DNA from: Methanoregula sp.
GTDB lineage: Archaea; Halobacteriota; Methanomicrobia; Methanomicrobiales; Methanospirillaceae
Assembly: GCA_041645435.1 (NCBI GenBank)
Contig: JBAZQB010000002.1
Span: forward strand, 558,001-622,000
Length of the DNA: 64,000 bases
Direction: 5' to 3'
Of this stretch, positions 63,324-64,000 are shown in pieces (position 1 is the first letter of the stretch; each line of letters starts with the position of its first letter). The notes below the pieces were generated by a model. That model saw only the letters and a program-made list of their open reading frames with translations. It did no database searches and had not been told where the DNA came from. The translations under genes were made by a program, and so were the position numbers.

Positions 63324-64000
63324 ATGGAAAAACAGTTTAAGGTTATATGCCTGGTTGCGCTGGTGCTGCTTGTAGTTATCTTGCCCGTGGCTGCAATCCC
63401 GAGCGTCATTAAATCAGGTACCAGTACTTACGTGACTGGTGGTAACATGTTACAACCGAAGACAACATGGACAACATCAGATACGGGAAGTGATGGGAAT
63501 ATTGATGCATGGATACAAATCTCTCCCGGTACTTCCATGGCAGATGGTTCCCGGCCCCAGTTTACCTACCGGGTTTTCACGCCCGATGGGAAGGATTGGT
63601 TTAAAGATATCAATCCGACGCTGTGGAACGTTAATGTCGACGGCCAGATGGCCTATGTAGATCAGCCCGTTGATTTTTCGGATGTAAATTTTGGTTCGGG
63701 CAACAATCTCGAGTACGGACAGGCCAGGATGACGGTATACCGGTTTCAACCGGAGCACAATGCCGGCAAACCCTCTTACCAGTTTAACGGCCCATGGAAG
63801 GTTGATATGATTATCACCACTCCCATTCCCAATTCCGGTGGCGAGCGGGCGTATACCAAAGTTGCAACCCTGACATTCAATCTCAATGACGGGGGTGGAA
63901 CGACCCTGCTGCCAACCACGACAACCCCGACACCCGTCCCGTCAAATCAGAAAATAATCATTGACGGTGAGAAATATGTTGACGCAAATGTCCAGAAGAC
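63324..64000 (+). CDS. Secreted protein, cut by the window end
   Basis: An open frame from the ATG at 63324, with GGAGGA seven bases before it, continues to the last base without a stop. It encodes a signal peptide (VICLVALVLLVVILPVAAIP), then a beta-rich extracellular domain with many Gly/Thr/Asp residues (TYVTGGNMLQPKTTW, RPQFTYRVFTPDGKDWF) and a Thr/Pro linker (LLPTTTTPTPVPS) followed by the start of another domain. The overall plan is that of a surface-exposed archaeal protein. The family is not recognised. At least 225 residues are present and the C terminus is missing. Confidence 0.7.
   Translation, partial: MEKQFKVICLVALVLLVVILPVAAIPSVIKSGTSTYVTGGNMLQPKTTWTTSDTGSDGNIDAWIQISPGTSMADGSRPQFTYRVFTPDGKDWFKDINPTLWNVNVDGQMAYVDQPVDFSDVNFGSGNNLEYGQARMTVYRFQPEHNAGKPSYQFNGPWKVDMIITTPIPNSGGERAYTKVATLTFNLNDGGGTTLLPTTTTPTPVPSNQKIIIDGEKYVDANVQK

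Overview
The window reads as a chromosomal piece of a methanogenic archaeon, most likely an H2/formate-using member of the Methanomicrobiales (Methanoregula-like). The basis is methanofuran biosynthesis (mfnF, mfnD), an archaeal TATA-binding protein, transcription factor S, an archaeosortase, a formate transporter, the F420H2 oxidase FprA with a divergent MsvR-type redox regulator, HerA/NurA, and several PAS histidine kinases with the RHDIxNQL box typical of these methanogens. The genus is inference.

Layout. 0-13.4 kb is mainly housekeeping: mfnF-mfnD, surE, rpiA, a winged-helix regulator, tbp, acetyl-CoA synthetase, TFS, archaeosortase A, then fdhC and two small membrane-protein genes. A GC-rich block of abutting hairpins at 8.68-8.85 kb is a candidate structured RNA. 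13.4-20.7 kb holds two lipoproteins, a Usp-Usp-GNAT fusion and the herA-nurA operon. Two decayed copies of the herA 3' end lie just downstream of that operon. 20.9-31.3 kb is a signalling block: an Imm5-like protein, a FIST sensor with a PAS kinase, an eight-PAS membrane kinase, and a periplasmic-binding-protein/PAS kinase-like protein whose phospho-acceptor histidine is replaced by Thr. Three small remnants that look like the 3' end of a rad50-type gene are scattered from 24 to 33.7 kb. 31.4-33.5 kb is the divergent fprA/msvR pair with a perfect inverted-repeat operator.

33.8-61.8 kb is an accessory, defence-rich region. It starts with an RmuC-like nuclease and an AddB/AddA-like helicase-nuclease pair. 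An AT-rich stretch (41.9-48.4 kb) follows, with an RloC/PrrC-like zinc-hook ATPase and its upstream partner, a previously hidden 43-residue ORF, a large protein with a degenerate HD domain, and a HEPN-like protein. A three-gene cassette comes next (TerB-N/TerB-C protein, DUF2791/BrxD-like ATPase, BrxHI/Lhr-like helicase). It resembles BREX accessory genes without any BREX core. Then come a ComF-like phosphoribosyltransferase plus DprA pair that matches the ShosTA toxin-antitoxin layout, a degenerate repeat field, DUF1016 nuclease remnants, a HEPN/MNT toxin-antitoxin pair, a DUF104 antitoxin with a frameshifted PIN toxin, and a Cas4-like PD-(D/E)XK nuclease. A fragment of that nuclease also sits next to the TerB cassette.

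The last 2 kb encode small secreted proteins, the final one cut by the window edge. No rRNA, tRNA, complete insertion sequence or real CRISPR array was found. All family assignments are from reading motifs. No database search was run.
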